In this document: positions 52,996 through 64,000 of the stretch, piece by piece
How positions within the stretch are numbered: position 1 is the stretch's first letter
Layout: each line of letters opens with the position of its first letter
Made by a program: the position numbers and the translations under genes
Notes under the pieces: model-generated
Database searches by the model: none
What the model was told of the DNA's origin: nothing
What the model saw: only the letters and a program-made list of their open reading frames with translations
Origin: Beaufortia kweichowensis
Taxonomy: Eukaryota > Chordata > Actinopteri > Cypriniformes > Gastromyzontidae
Length of the DNA: 64,000 bases
NCBI GenBank assembly: GCA_019155185.1
Contig: CM032811.1
Coordinates: 13,226,075 to 13,290,074, forward strand
Direction: 5' to 3'

Positions 52996-54702
52996 CTCTA
53001 TCTCTACTTGCATAAGACATTAATCCTATGAGGTCCAGAAGTGTTTCTTCCCTCTGTGTTAATGGCGGTGCAGGAAATGGCTTCAGTATACCGGGGCACG
53101 TGACTGAGTTTATATGTGAGTTCATCTGTGAACTGAGATCCAGTTAAACTGAACCACTGGAAACTGTGAGCCGGAGGATTACTGTCACTGGAGCAGAACG
53201 CTTCAACAGATTCATTTTCCTTCACCACAGATTTACTCTTTACATTCACTTTATATGGAGGATCTGAGAAAAATTTATTAACAAAATGTAATTTTGCTGC
53301 TCAGTTTTTTCTTTCTTGTGGTCTATAATATAAAAAGTGTATAAGACGTTTTGGTACAGTGTTTAAACTGAAATTAACATCAACTTACATTTAACTTTGA
53401 GTGTTTTCTCGTTGGATAATTTCTTCCCTCCAGTGAACTCTGCGGAGCAGCTAAGAGTTTTATTATGGTCTTCTCTGGATGGTGTGAAAGTCAGAGATGA
53501 TGTTAATTTCCATTGACCGTTTTCGTGTGCCTGTGAGTGACTTGTGATCGCTCCTTTGTAGCTCCAGGTGAGACGGGGAGGATCTGACAGACAGGGATGT
53601 GACACAGCACAGGTAGCGGTTGCTTTTCTCTGTGATGTCATTTCCTCCTCCACATATAAGATGGGTTTTTCTGGTGAATCTGGTGAATTGTTTTGATATT
53701 TAAAAATTAAATGCAGTTGTGATTATTGGAGATGCTTTCTAAATACATTGAAAGAGTTTTGATTATTTTATTTACCAAAGACCATAAAGAAGTCTGTACC
53801 TTTCACTGTTATAGAAACTTTATTTTGCGTAAATGAGAACATGTTCAAATCTTTGATCTCAATCCTAAACATATATTCTCCAGAGTCGCTGTTTTTTAAA
53901 GAGTTGATTTTCCAAGTGCAGTTTTTGTGACTCAGATCACCGAGGAGGCTGGTGCGATCCTTGAAGTTGCTGTTGATTTGTGAGGTTTCTTTATGGTAGA
54001 CTATATGTTCACCTCTGTACCAAATTCCTGTAAATTCTGAGTGTGTCTTTTCATCTGATGGGTAGCTGAACTTACAGGGGATCACCAAACATGAACCAGA
54101 CAGACCCACGACCGATTTTGGTATTTCGGCCTTCCATGTGTTATCACTAGCAGATGATGCTGAAAAGCAATTATTTGTGTTTATTCAGTTTAATTTATAA
54201 GACAGTTAACAGTTTGGTTGCAGAATCATTTTTCACATTGCCATTTTCAATAGCATGAGAGCGCCATCACAATGCATCTTAAGGCCTGTTCACACCAAGG
54301 TTCACACCAAGGACGCTAAGAAGATGGCTAAATAGATAACCTTTACTTCACATTTTCTTCTTCATGAGTCTTAATCATTACTTATACACATAATAGTTTC
54401 TGTTCCACAGATAACGTTAGATTCCTGCTATTCATGTGTCTCAGCAATGATTCACTGTGAATCATTTTTAGGTTCTGCATGAACTTGAATAATGAAACTT
54501 CAACTGAACGACTGAAGATATATGAATAGATATTTACTAAACAATAAAGAAGCTGTTGGAGTAACATTATGTGAAAACAGATATTAATATTTCAGTTAAG
54601 CTTAACATGAACTCAGTGATAAATAAAAGGATCATATACTTTATTTCACTAACCTCCGAGGCAGAAAATGAATGCAAATAAACAGCTCTGAAAATCCACC
54701 AT
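51767..54702 (-). CDS. Siglec-like (CD22/MAG family) receptor, V-C2-C2-C2-TM
   Basis: Nine exons: 54654-54702 (signal, MVDFQSCLFAFIFCLGG), 53800-54159 (V-set), 53389-53670, 53012-53263 and 52550-52804 (C2-set), 52380-52467 (TM), 52189-52275, 52009-52081, 51767-51823. Together they make 1503 nt, 500 aa. The V-set keeps the F-strand Arg (GEYMFRIEI) that binds sialic acid in Siglecs, and Cys in SGSCLVIPCKFSYP. The exon-4 donor must be GC (TTAT/GCAAGT), the only choice giving phase 1 and an open frame. The TM is FIVYVVVVASAAVVVALVV. The tail has GDIYTNC, QNIYKNW and EAIYANT. By family it is a sialic-acid-binding leukocyte or glial adhesion receptor. It appears intact. Confidence 0.9.
52888..52996. 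repeat. (GGAC/GGAT/GATA)n microsatellite in Siglec intron 4
   Basis: Tetranucleotide units shift from GGAC through GGAT to GATA, starting about 15 bp from the GC donor of exon 4. Confidence 0.95.
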
Positions 54703-57083
54703 TGTTTCTTCAGAATGGAGTATCTGGAAATGTCAATGACATAACTTGTCTTTTTAAAAATCCAGTCCTTTTATATTTATGTCCACAAATCATTTCTAGC
54801 TTTTTTATGATGCTGTATATCATATAAAAATATCATATTGTAAAAAAAACACATTTGTTACATTATTAATTTGTTTTAGTGTTTATAAAGCAAAACGTCT
54901 GAAGTACTGGACTTCTGATAAACAGAATTAAACAGTCACGGTTACATAAAAATAATGTATCTTGTAACTCACCTGAAATGTGTCCTTAAACAGTGTCTAA
55001 GTTCATATGCAGAAGAACTTCCTCTGTCTTAGCGTTATATTCGTCTTAGTAAGCTCAGAATCACTTCCTATAAAGTTTCCGTCATAATAGTTTCCCTATT
55101 CAAAATTCTGTCCACTTTATATGTTTACACTGGTCTAAGCATGTACATAATAAATGATTTTTATGAAGTTGTATGTATGGTATGAGCCAACAAAATCTTT
55201 CATACAAATGATTATGAGACTAAGTTGCAAGAGATGCTTGTCATCTAAAGGGGTGGCACCGCCCCCCTGAAATGTATTTGCAAACATTCTTGCCATGCAA
55301 TGTTTCCAGGATCATTCAGAAAAGTCATAGCACATCTTGTCTCAAGAGGCTGGTATCATGCATGTCCGTAGCACATACTAAATTATAAACAAACTTGCAA
55401 ATTGAACTCCTTGTATTATTTATGCAACAGTCTAGTACGTTGTTTAGATGTCAAACAGGAAGCTCATGAGAAGATTCAGTTCACGCTTGTATAAAACACA
55501 CATACAGTTTTGTTCATTTGAAAATGTTCTTAGGGCAGTACGAATAGAGAAATTAATTTAATAATAATAATTATAAATAATAATTTCCATGTCCATTATG
55601 TCCTGTCTATACTGTTATGATCCTGTTCCTACATTTCTGCAGTATATTTTAGTATTAGGTCTAATATACAAAGCTTCCTTCTGTAAATGGGTTGTGGGTT
55701 GTTTTTCAAGGCAGTGGTATGCGGTTACTAAGGTGTTCTAGATGGTTGCTATGTGGGTTGATTCCTGCTCAAGGTCAAAGAGAACATTTTCAAATCTTTC
55801 TGTCTTTGTTAGACTAAGTTGCTTAAAAATAAATAAGTTGATGGCTTAGAAAAGTAATGGCATGTATCGCCTGTGGCAAATGTCAAACTACAGGATGTTA
55901 CAGATTGAAATACAGTAGAAGATTAGAAGATCATTAAATATAATAAAAAATACATACTTTCTTTAGAAATTCAGGAAGTATTTTTTCTGTTAAATGAATA
56001 AATGTATCTGTAACTGTGGCCATCGTGTGGCCATGATGGTAACCACTTTAAAACAGGATGTGGATTTGATGGCTCACAGCAAGCAGACACTTTTATTTTT
56101 AATGGCATAAATATTGCTAAAACAAACCTCAAAGCTCAGCTGTGATTGAGAAGTTGCTGTGACAATACTGTTTATTTCAAGTATTATCTACAACATGTCA
56201 AATGTCTTCAATCTGTTTTCAAATTATATTTTGAATATCACAATTAGTTGCAGTTGAATAGAAATGTAAATTTATTTCAGCAATTTAAAGCTGATGAATA
56301 ATGAATTATGATTTTAAAAGTGATACAACACAAGTCGATTTCGCTCTTGTCAACAGACGGTATCATGACAGTCAAAATTAGATTTTGCTTTCACTTTAAT
56401 TTTGTCCCACTTTTTGACCTTGCCCCAAACTGACCGCCCATGTTTACTGGGTTTGTTACTTAGCTTCGAGTGAACTAACATTTCTTCTTCTCATTCTCCA
56501 TTCTTTTTATTCTATTGCTATTTTGGCCGTTTTCACTTCAGAAAGAGCAAAGGACATCCTTGTTTCAAAAACAAACTGTAAGTATGTGTTATGTTGCTAT
56601 AGATTTATATTCTATTATGATTGCATACTTGGCACTGATATTATTAATACTTGGCATATCTTATCATACTGGATCATTAATTCGCTATGTTCTTAACTGG
56701 TCTGTGACTGTAGAAAAGGCAGAATGTCACAGCACTGACAGTGAGAGAAGGGGAGGCCAGTTGCTCGGCCTCTCCAGAATGAAGATTTAAAACAGCTGAT
56801 GTGGTATATTTCCAAAATTGCAACAAGGGTGCTCTGTAGTAAAGCATTTGATGGTCACATTACTTGTCAGATGTATCCTTCCACATTTTAAAAAGTTATT
56901 GTGACAGACTCACATTGATAATGTCAATCTGATTCTGTAAGGTAAATCCATCTACTGTATCATCCAAGATGCAAACAATTACATTTGATCAAAGTTCATT
57001 TACCTTTAATCAACTACAAGCCATCTCTGAATAATTTGTTGAATTGCCCTCATGTTTTTTCTCTTCAGTTTTGTCAGTCCAGC
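54703..57083. other. Intergenic with a duplicated segment (55,440-56,290)
   Basis: Between divergent Siglec-like genes. The segment 55,440-56,290 recurs in part at 59,330-59,840 (shared CAGGAAGCTCATGAGAAGAT, ACAGGATGTGGATTTGATGG, CAAATGTCTTCAATCTG), so it is flank of the Siglec duplication unit. The frame at 56,515-56,790 has no recognised domain. Confidence 0.6.
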
Positions 57084-58504
57084 ATGAAGGCAAAGACAAC
57101 AGTTTTGCTCTACTGGCTTCAGGGTACGACTGTACATTCTATTCCACCATGTTCTTAAAAAACTATTTTTAATGATTAATTTTATCATTTAACCCCAGTT
57201 ATCTGATCTATCTATTATTCTCACTGGTTTTTAATCAAATTGTTTTTGTTCCAGTTTTTTGTGTTTTGGTGCTTGCTGATGTTTGGAAGGTAGAAGTAGA
57301 GTCTGAAATGAAGGCTTTGGTCTCATCTTGTGTTGTGTTGCCCTGTTCATTCAAATACCCTGGAACTGTACAGCCTTCTGCTCGTATAAGTGGTATTTGG
57401 CACAATAAGAGAAAATGGGATGAGTACATCTATCACTCTGATCATACACATATCACAGACAGTTTCAAGGGTCGCACAAAACTGATTGGTCGACTGGGTG
57501 ATTCAAACTGTTCTTTGGAGATCTATGAAGTCAGAAATCATGACGACGGCCCGTTTTGTTTTAGAGTTGAATTAGAGGTATCTGACAAATATTCCTTCAT
57601 GTAAAATTGTGTAGCAGTTAAAATAATCGGTGAGTGTTTTTGTTGCTCTTAAACATGTGCATCATTTTTTTATTGTGGTACTGTACAGAATGTTTCTACT
57701 TTAAGTTTCTAAGTGTTTTGTCATTCACAATATATGTACAGAGGAAGCCGCCCCGCCAGAGCTTCATTCTGAGCAGTCCGTTCATGAGGGTCACCCTGCG
57801 GTCTTCAGATGCTCTGTCAGACACACCTGCCCATCCCATCAGCCCACTCTCACCTGGAGTCACAGTGGAAAAGAGATGGTGACCTATAAAGACATTGGTC
57901 ACGGGAACTGGGAAGTGGAGTCTATTCTTACCTTCACAACCACAAAAGATGACGATCACACCAATATCACATGCAAAGTCAGTTACTATGGTATCAAGAG
58001 TGCCCTTGAAGTCTCACGCCCCATCTTTGTGAAAGGTATATCAGAAGTTTTGTCTTTTATTTACACATCCCTTGCAGAACTCTGCAAAATGTTCTTCAAT
58101 TTCCAAAAATATCATTAAAATTGCATTATTTATTTTTTTATATTGCATTTAAGTTTTGTCATTATCCACCCCTATGTACATCACTTTAAACATATAACAT
58201 ATTACTTTCCTTTGTCTGTCGAAGGTGGGACACAAACAGAGTTTTCAATATGTCAAAGCTTTTCATTTCTGTACAGTGAATGTTTGGTGATCACTGCCTG
58301 TCGAGTTTAGTTGCAACCAAAGAAAACAACTACATTACATATACAAAACATATAATTTTATGGAGTAAATTATGTAATTGTAATTTTAACAGAACAAGCA
58401 AGTTTCCACCACATTGTAATTCCGGCCGTCAGTGGACTTCTGGTTGGACTTCTGGTTGGACTTCTGGTTGGAGGACTTTGTTTCTTCATTGTCAAGAGAT
58501 ACAA
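57084..58504 (+). pseudogene. MAG/Siglec-like receptor copy 1, nonsense in V domain
   Basis: Exons: 57084-57123 (signal, MKAKTTVLLYWLQ), 57255-57629 (V-set), 57742-58035 (C2-set) and 58393-58504 (TM). Phases agree (1, 1, 1, 2). The V-set has LVSSCVVLPCSFKYPG, GIWHNKRKWDEYIYH, FKGRTKLIGRLGDSNC and the Siglec-type Arg in PFCFRVELE. A TAA at 57602-57604, near the end of the V-set, replaces the GAA found in copy 2. The C2 domain (FRCSVRHTCPSHQPTLTWSH; NITCKVSYYG) and TM (IVIPAVSGLLVG...) remain open. No cytoplasmic exons were recognised after 58,504. It could yield a truncated V-only product or be a pseudogene. Confidence 0.82.
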
Positions 58505-59978
58505 GTGAGTCTTGGATGAATTCATATATACCCTGAGAAAAATGTAATGAGTGAAAATGTACGTAAATAAGTGAAATCATCTGTTGTATTTAAAATACCA
58601 GCAACAATGACATCAATAATACATTTTGGTAAATATGTGATACTTTACATACTTGATATGTTCTTGAATGGGTATCAAAATATAATTGCACCTTAAGTCT
58701 TAGGTATATATATGCATATATCTTCCTGAATTCTATATACTCATACAGTTATGTCATAAATAAATAAAAATGTATGTGTTTAATCTGCTTTGATCTAGTT
58801 TGATCAAGTTCTGATGATGAAGCAATGAACCAATTGCTTTGCAAAATGATTCACTGTTTCGAAACGCTCAAAACGACACCTGCTGGTTAATATGTTGTAA
58901 AAGCAATGAGAACTTAAGTCTAAGTCGAAGACAGAACCGCAAAAGTTGTTTTGAAAGCTTTCTCTGTCTGCTTGATAACGTTCCCGACCAACCATGCAGT
59001 GCCCAATTATGTATTGAAAAATACTTTATTAACCTAAATGAACCTATGCTAAGCTGTTTTAGCCTAAATCATTTGTTAAATGTCCATATTTATTAGATTC
59101 ATTTTATACCAGTGATTAAAAATAACATCTATAAAATAACTGTGTTTTCTCTAAAACTTTTAATGATTGTTTTTGCACTTTATTTGAATTAGGATATTGT
59201 ACTTTCATTTTATGGTTCTTGTTTGGCAGCCGTAGCTGCCAGTCATTTGATCATGTTTTTATGATTTATTTTTATACAGTGTATAACAAATGTGCACGTT
59301 CAGTGTTTGAATGATTAGTTTAATGATTAGTTTAGATGTCACACAGGAAGCTCATGAGAAGATTCAGTTCACACTCATTATACTTTAACTGAGAAAAAAC
59401 ACACATACACACAAAAGTCTGTGTTTTCAGTCAAACAACAGTACATGTAATCATAATTTCTCAAATGCACTATTAGAAGATCATTAAACATAATTTTAAG
59501 AAAACACCAGAATATAAATCCAGCTTGAGGACATGATACTCATTGTGTGTGTTTGATTGTGGCCATTGTGTGGTTGTGATGGTCATCACTGAGACTTTAA
59601 AACAGGATGTGGATTTGATGGCTCACACCAAGCAGACACTTTTATTTTTAATGGCATAAATGAAAACAAACCTCAAAACTCAGCTGTGATTGAGAAGTTG
59701 CTGTGACAATACTGTTTAATACAAGTATTATCTACAACATGTCAAATGTCTTCAATCTGTTTTCAAATTATATTTTGAATATTACAATTAGCTGCAGTTA
59801 TATATAAATTTAAGTTTATTTCAGCAATTTAAAGCAAATATAATTCAAAGTGGTATAATTAAGAATTTGTTCTAGGTTAAAAGTCATACACAAATGCACA
59901 TCAGAAATGTTGCTTTGGGCAGGTAACAAACTTGGTTTACAGAAATACCAGCAAAGTTGCATTATCGTTTTAAACTTT
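58505..59978. other. Region after MAG-like copy 1, including duplicated flank
   Basis: No tail exons could be identified. From about 59,330 to 59,840 the sequence repeats 55,440-56,290. The rest is AT-rich with no supported gene. Confidence 0.5.
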
Positions 59979-60311
59979 TTAGTTTTGACATTCTCTATAT
60001 GCTCCACTATAGGGCTCAGCATACTCCACGAATGCAGGATTACTGACCTCCCACATCTGTCTTGTAAACCGTGTCTGTTCTGGATCCAGTTCTGGTGCTA
60101 GATGGCAGTATGGGACGCGGTTGCTTCTTGCAAGCTTTAGTTTTGCCACACGACAATCTTTCTTCGACAGTACCCGTTGCTTGTCCTTCTTCAAGACATC
60201 CTCTAAATGAACTTTATGCTCTGGGACATACTTTGTAAACTTTTTTTCTTTTCTCCAAGTGTTTCTTCCTGGGTCTTGGGTTATAAGAGGGCTTGATGGT
60301 CCATTACCCAT
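59979..60311 (-). CDS. Uncharacterised 110-aa protein
   Basis: An uninterrupted frame from MGNGPSSPLITQDPGRNTW to the C-terminus GAYRECQN. The acceptor-like TTTATACAG at about 60,350 suggests a spliced 5' UTR, and a CpG-containing promoter region lies at 61,080-61,130. The protein is basic, with EKKFTKYVPEHKVHLED, LKKDKQRVLSKKDCR, and a conserved-looking RFTRQMWEVSNPAFVEYAEP. It has no signal peptide or membrane segment. Composition and size recall small cilia/sperm microtubule-associated proteins, but I do not recognise the family. It sits between the two MAG-like copies on the opposite strand. Confidence 0.6.
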   Translation of the reverse strand: MGNGPSSPLITQDPGRNTWRKEKKFTKYVPEHKVHLEDVLKKDKQRVLSKKDCRVAKLKLARSNRVPYCHLAPELDPEQTRFTRQMWEVSNPAFVEYAEPYSGAYRECQN

Positions 60312-61525
60312 GACAGACTGTGATACTGGTGTACTGTAGGCCTAGATGTATTGCTGTATAAAAAAACCAATACATTTTGACAAATTGTAATTTTTATAAT
60401 ATATTGTTAAATTCTTGATTCTTATTGGTCAATTGCATACATGATCATTGTCCCAGAGAGAATTACAGCAAGAGTTTTCACAACAACTGGCTGAACATGC
60501 TTTAGTCTAATCCATGACCACACAAATGACATGCAGAATTAAATAACAAAAAAATGACTCATTGACTGTACCTGAGTTAACTCTGAATAGATGTTTCCTC
60601 TGGATTTGCACTTGGATTTTGAGTTTAATAGTAATGAGTGCCCTGTTTATACTGAGTTTCCTGTTTGTGAACAGTGTTATTGAGTAGATCATGGACATCA
60701 AATAAAAGAAAGAGGATTACAAAGCACAATGGATTGTCTGATTGATCAGTGATGAAATATATTTATTGTAAATCTTTTTGTTTTTGAGATTTAGGGCTTC
60801 AACCACTATGAGTAGATTACAGCAGATAATTGAATCGCCGAGAACAGAGGAAAGAACACTGACATCTTCCTCTAATGACATCTCCTTAATTCTGTTGTAA
60901 TCTTTAATGAGAAGCCACGAAATATTAATTCTCGTTATATATTAAAATTCAGTTTATTAGCTAAAGTTCTATTTATTAGTTAAATTCTTAAAAAAATAAA
61001 ATAAAATAATGATTTAGCCGTAAATAAAATGACTCACATGATGATGACCTTTGACCCGATGACCTCATCCTGGACCATCCCTCCACTTCAATAGCATCCG
61101 CGCCGAGGTCACCGAACACTCTGTAAGTGCGGTGCTTATTCAGGCAAGCGGTGTGTTTAATTGTTTAATTATGATTATTATTCTTTTACAAGAGTGACAT
61201 TTAGAGAGCATTGTGTCGTTTATATCGCCGGAAGTTAACGTTACTAATAGAAACAAAGGTGCGTGTTTAGGTCTTGCTGTTGAGGGTAGAAGTTTTACAT
61301 TCACAGGCGTCTTTTTTACCTTCTTTTATGTTCTTAAAAGTTATTTATACTTTGAACTGTTCAAACTATACTTTTCTAAACTATTATTACAGTGTTTATT
61401 TAAAAACGTAAAACCCTTAAAGCTTATGTCATTCTCTGAATTATACTTTCAGTTCTGTTTTTATTATTAGCATTAATATTATTAATATAATAAAATGTAT
61501 ATTTGTGCGTGCGTGTGTTCTGCAG
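60312..61525. other. Divergent promoter region and intron
   Basis: 60,350-61,000 is probably the intron of the 110-aa gene. At 61,080-61,160 a CpG-containing segment (ATCCGCGCCGAGGTCACCG) may be a bidirectional promoter for that gene and a plus-strand transcript whose first exon would end at 61,258 (AAACAAAG/GTGCGTG). Confidence 0.4.
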
Positions 61526-61532
61526 TAAAAGG

Positions 61533-61589
61533 ATGTCTGGCAAAAAGAGAAGAGTAAAACATAAAAGGAGAAACTTGAAGCAGTGTTAG
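61533..61589 (+). CDS. Possible micro-ORF (18 aa, very basic) in a two-exon transcript
   Basis: After a good acceptor (TGTGTTCTGCAG, exon from 61,526) comes MSGKKRRVKHKRRNLKQC then TAG, with a polyadenylation signal (AATAAA) about 65 bp later. The candidate first exon ends at 61,258, and an in-frame stop upstream makes this ATG the first. It may be a micropeptide, or the transcript may be noncoding. Weakly supported. Confidence 0.25.
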   Translation: MSGKKRRVKHKRRNLKQC

Positions 61590-61599
61590 GATATTTCTT

Positions 61600-63403
61600 T
61601 TATCATTTGATGCAATGCTTTATATTAATGTTTGATTGATGCTTAGCTGATTGAATAAAATATATCATAAAGGATTAATGCTTTAAAGTGATGGGCTATA
61701 TAAGTTCACCATAACGGAATGTGAGCAACTCTGAATGTACATGGGTGATTGTAAGATGTCAAATAAAGAGGAACTTGGGTGAGCAGAAACTAAGATGGAA
61801 AATTACAGAACGCGCATTTATATTATATAAAGATGTTTTAATATCCTATCAATATTGCAAGGTAAATGAATATAATTAAAATACTGTAAATTGTGTGTAG
61901 ATTATTTGTTGCTTTCAATTCATTATTATTATAAAAAAATATATAAAAGCTTATATAAAGCTTTGTCAGAACTAATTCAGATATTAAAATGACACTTCTG
62001 TTTTGGGTTGTGATGAATGCTTTCTCTGTTTGTTACAAGATATTTTCCAAAACATCAGATTATTTTTAAAATCTCCATTCACACTATTGCAAGTGAATTC
62101 ATCTAATGTATCAGCCAAGATGCAAACAATAAAATATGTGGAAACTTTAGGAGAAAGTGTGTCTCGACCTCAGCAGTGTCACAGTGGACACAGACTTGTT
62201 CTTCCTTTGGAAGCCATAATTGTCTGTGTCTGTCTATCTCTATTGCCAGACTGTGATCACTCAGTCTGTATTTGGTGAGGATCCGTCTCTGCTTTACATC
62301 TTTAATGATAATCTAATATCTGTAATCTGTTACTCCAAATGGGAGTAACCAGCAACTTTCTAATCACAAATGTAACTCTCTAACCATTGGGCTACAACTG
62401 TAACATATTGATGGACAGCAGGTTAGTTATGCATATGTTTATATAAGTTAAATATGTAACACTGTGGTCCTGTCCGGCACATCATTTCGTCCCTTCAGCA
62501 TGTTTCCACATAAAGCGAAATGAGGATAAAGCTTAAATAGAGTAAATGAGTTCCCAAGCTGAAGTTGTGTGTAAAAAGTGTAAAATGTGTGATATATGCA
62601 AATACAATAGTGACATGGTCATAGTTTCAATGGCAATGTTTAATCTTTTCAATTTATCATGTTTTGCTCTCATTTGCATCTTCTTCTTATTGTTTTGATG
62701 GATTACAACTTTTGGATGGTTGACTTTTGTAAACCACTTTCATCCAACCAAGGCCAAATACGCAATTAATTTGTAGGACAGTGCACTGTACATGTACTGT
62801 AATAAATATTAAATGACTTTTTTTCTCACCACTGATGCTCTTCAGCACAGCATCCCTAAAGGATGCAGAAAAATGAGAACTGAAATTATTAAAATTTTAA
62901 TTCTGAGAAGTGATGCACTTCCTGGCAAAATGTTTGCAGAAAAGCATGTTTATATTGAAGCAGCAGCCTACATGTCATCATTCTTCAGTCAGTAAATGTA
63001 CATCCACCTCGCTCCTAAAATACAGTAAGTTCTTTTGTCTAATTACTGACATTATTTCTAAAGAAATACACAAAGATTATTAGCAATACAACAATATTAA
63101 TGTGCTATCTATAATTGGTATTTATTTGTATATGTGAATTTTGGCTTCTAGTTTTAATCTTAAAAGGGAATCTTGCGTTACAGGTTGTGACAGTTAATGC
63201 ATTTTACATCCCATCAGTCAATGATTTGATTCAGTTTGTTACCAGATCTGCATAATATCACTTTTTTGAATGAATCTATCTACTGTATATGCCAAAAATA
63301 TAATTTGAAACAAGATCATTTACATTTAATCTGTTACAAACCATCTCTGAATGATTTGATAATTTGCCGTAATGTTTTTTCTCTTCAGTTTTGTCAGTCC
63401 AGC
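61600..63403. other. Intergenic upstream of MAG-like copy 2
   Basis: AT-rich. At 62,095-62,140 and 63,270-63,360 there is sequence resembling the region 5' of copy 1 (ATGCAAACAATNAAA, ACCATCTCTGAATNATTTG). A tRNA-SINE-like tail (TAACCATTGGGCTACAACTG) lies at about 62,380-62,400. The frames at 62,003-62,278 and 62,813-62,995 have no recognised domain. Confidence 0.45.
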
Positions 63404-63953
63404 ATGAAGGGAAAGACAACAGTTTTGCTCTACTGGCTTCAGGGTACGACTGTACATTCTCTTATATGCTAAATGGACAACTTATATGATATATTTTGTG
63501 TAGTTACTTACTGTTTTTATAATGACTACATAAACATGAATTTAATTTTACTTAAATCTGTTTTTAATTTTTTTTCCAGTTTTTGTGTTTTGGTGCTTGC
63601 TGATGTTTGGAAGGTAGAAGTAGAGTCTGAAATGAAGGCTTTGGTCTCATCTTGTGTTGTGTTGCCCTGTTCATTCAAATACCCTGGAGCTGTACAGCCT
63701 TCTGCTCGTATAAGTGGTATTTGGCACAATAAGAAAAAATGGGATGAGTACATCTATCACTCTGATCATACACGTATCACAGACAGTTTCAAGGGTCGCA
63801 CAAAACTAATTGGTCGACTGGGTGATTCAAACTGTTCTTTGGAGATCTATGAAGTCAGAAATCATGACGACGGCCCGTTTTGTTTTAGAGTTGAATTAGA
63901 GGTAGTTGCCAAATATTCCTTCATGGAAAATTGTGTAGCAGTTAAAATAATCG
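63404..63953 (+). pseudogene. MAG/Siglec-like receptor copy 2, frameshift at V exon start (partial)
   Basis: Signal exon 63404-63443 (MKGKTTVLLYWLQ) and V exon 63580-63953. The V sequence is nearly identical to copy 1, with the binding-type Arg (PFCFRVELE), and is open where copy 1 has TAA (FMENCVAVKII). The exon is 374 nt against 375: the T run at its start has five T instead of six. Joining the signal exon in the normal phase therefore gives an early stop. This may be a real lesion or a homopolymer error. The C2, TM and tail exons lie beyond the window end. Confidence 0.78.
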
Positions 63954-64000
63954 GTGAGTGTTTTTGTTGCTCTTAAACATGTGCATCATTTTTTTTATTG

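Noticed and set aside
52838..53125. 95-aa ORF with Ile-Tyr-Leu-Ser repeats in the Siglec gene
   Set aside because: It is read-through of C2 exon 4 into the intronic tetranucleotide repeat.
62003..62995. Plus-strand ORFs of 91 and 60 aa as Siglec exons
   Set aside because: No Ig cysteines, TM segment or consistent splice phases. Only the flanking noncoding similarity to copy 1 is real.

Overview
This is a vertebrate nuclear window from a teleost fish, probably a cyprinid. The evidence is short GT-AG exons in AT-rich introns, long di- and tetranucleotide microsatellites, palindromic MITE-like repeats of a cyprinid type, and teleost-style MHC class I relics. There are no operons or prokaryotic features. 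PROSER3-like, LIN37 and Siglec/MAG-like genes together recall human 19q13.12, where LIN37 lies near MAG and CD22 (established knowledge); the wider synteny is inference.

Layout. 1-5.4 kb: a PROSER3-like gene (-) and an intact lin37 (+) share a CCAAT-rich divergent promoter. 5.9-11.7 kb: two tandem formyl-peptide-receptor-like GPCRs (-). 13.9-32.9 kb: five tandem chymotrypsin-like (ctrl/CTRL-1 type) serine protease copies on the minus strand, called A to E. A and E are intact. B has a frameshift after the catalytic Ser and no TATA box. C is open but has lost its activation cleavage residue. D, a recent copy of C, has lost a splice donor. Between the copies lie decayed 3' pieces of an hsc70 gene (-) and two MHC class I pseudogenes (+), so the duplication unit appears to be ctrl, hsc70 3' end and MHC I. 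33.6-39.7 kb: a complete hspa8-type hsc70 gene (-) with canonical exon sizes except for one extra base in coding exon 3.

41-47.5 kb: a 230-bp (TC)n microsatellite, then a 10-exon TBC-domain Rab-GAP gene (-), one of whose splice acceptors abuts a 128-bp (CT)n tract. 48.7-49.7 kb: a three-exon receptor (-) with a single V domain, a J-like G-x-G-T-x-L-x-V motif and a transmembrane lysine. 51.8-54.7 kb: an intact nine-exon Siglec-like receptor (-) with one V-set and three C2-set domains, a GC-AG intron and a tail with three I-Y-x-N motifs. 57.1-58.5 and 63.4-64.0 kb: two near-identical MAG/Siglec-like copies (+), each broken by a different single-site lesion. Between them sits a small uncharacterised gene (110 aa, -).

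The window thus combines housekeeping genes with a rapidly duplicating and decaying protease, chaperone and MHC array, and a cluster of immune-type Ig receptors. Exon boundaries were read by hand from splice signals, phase continuity and family knowledge. No alignment or database search was run.
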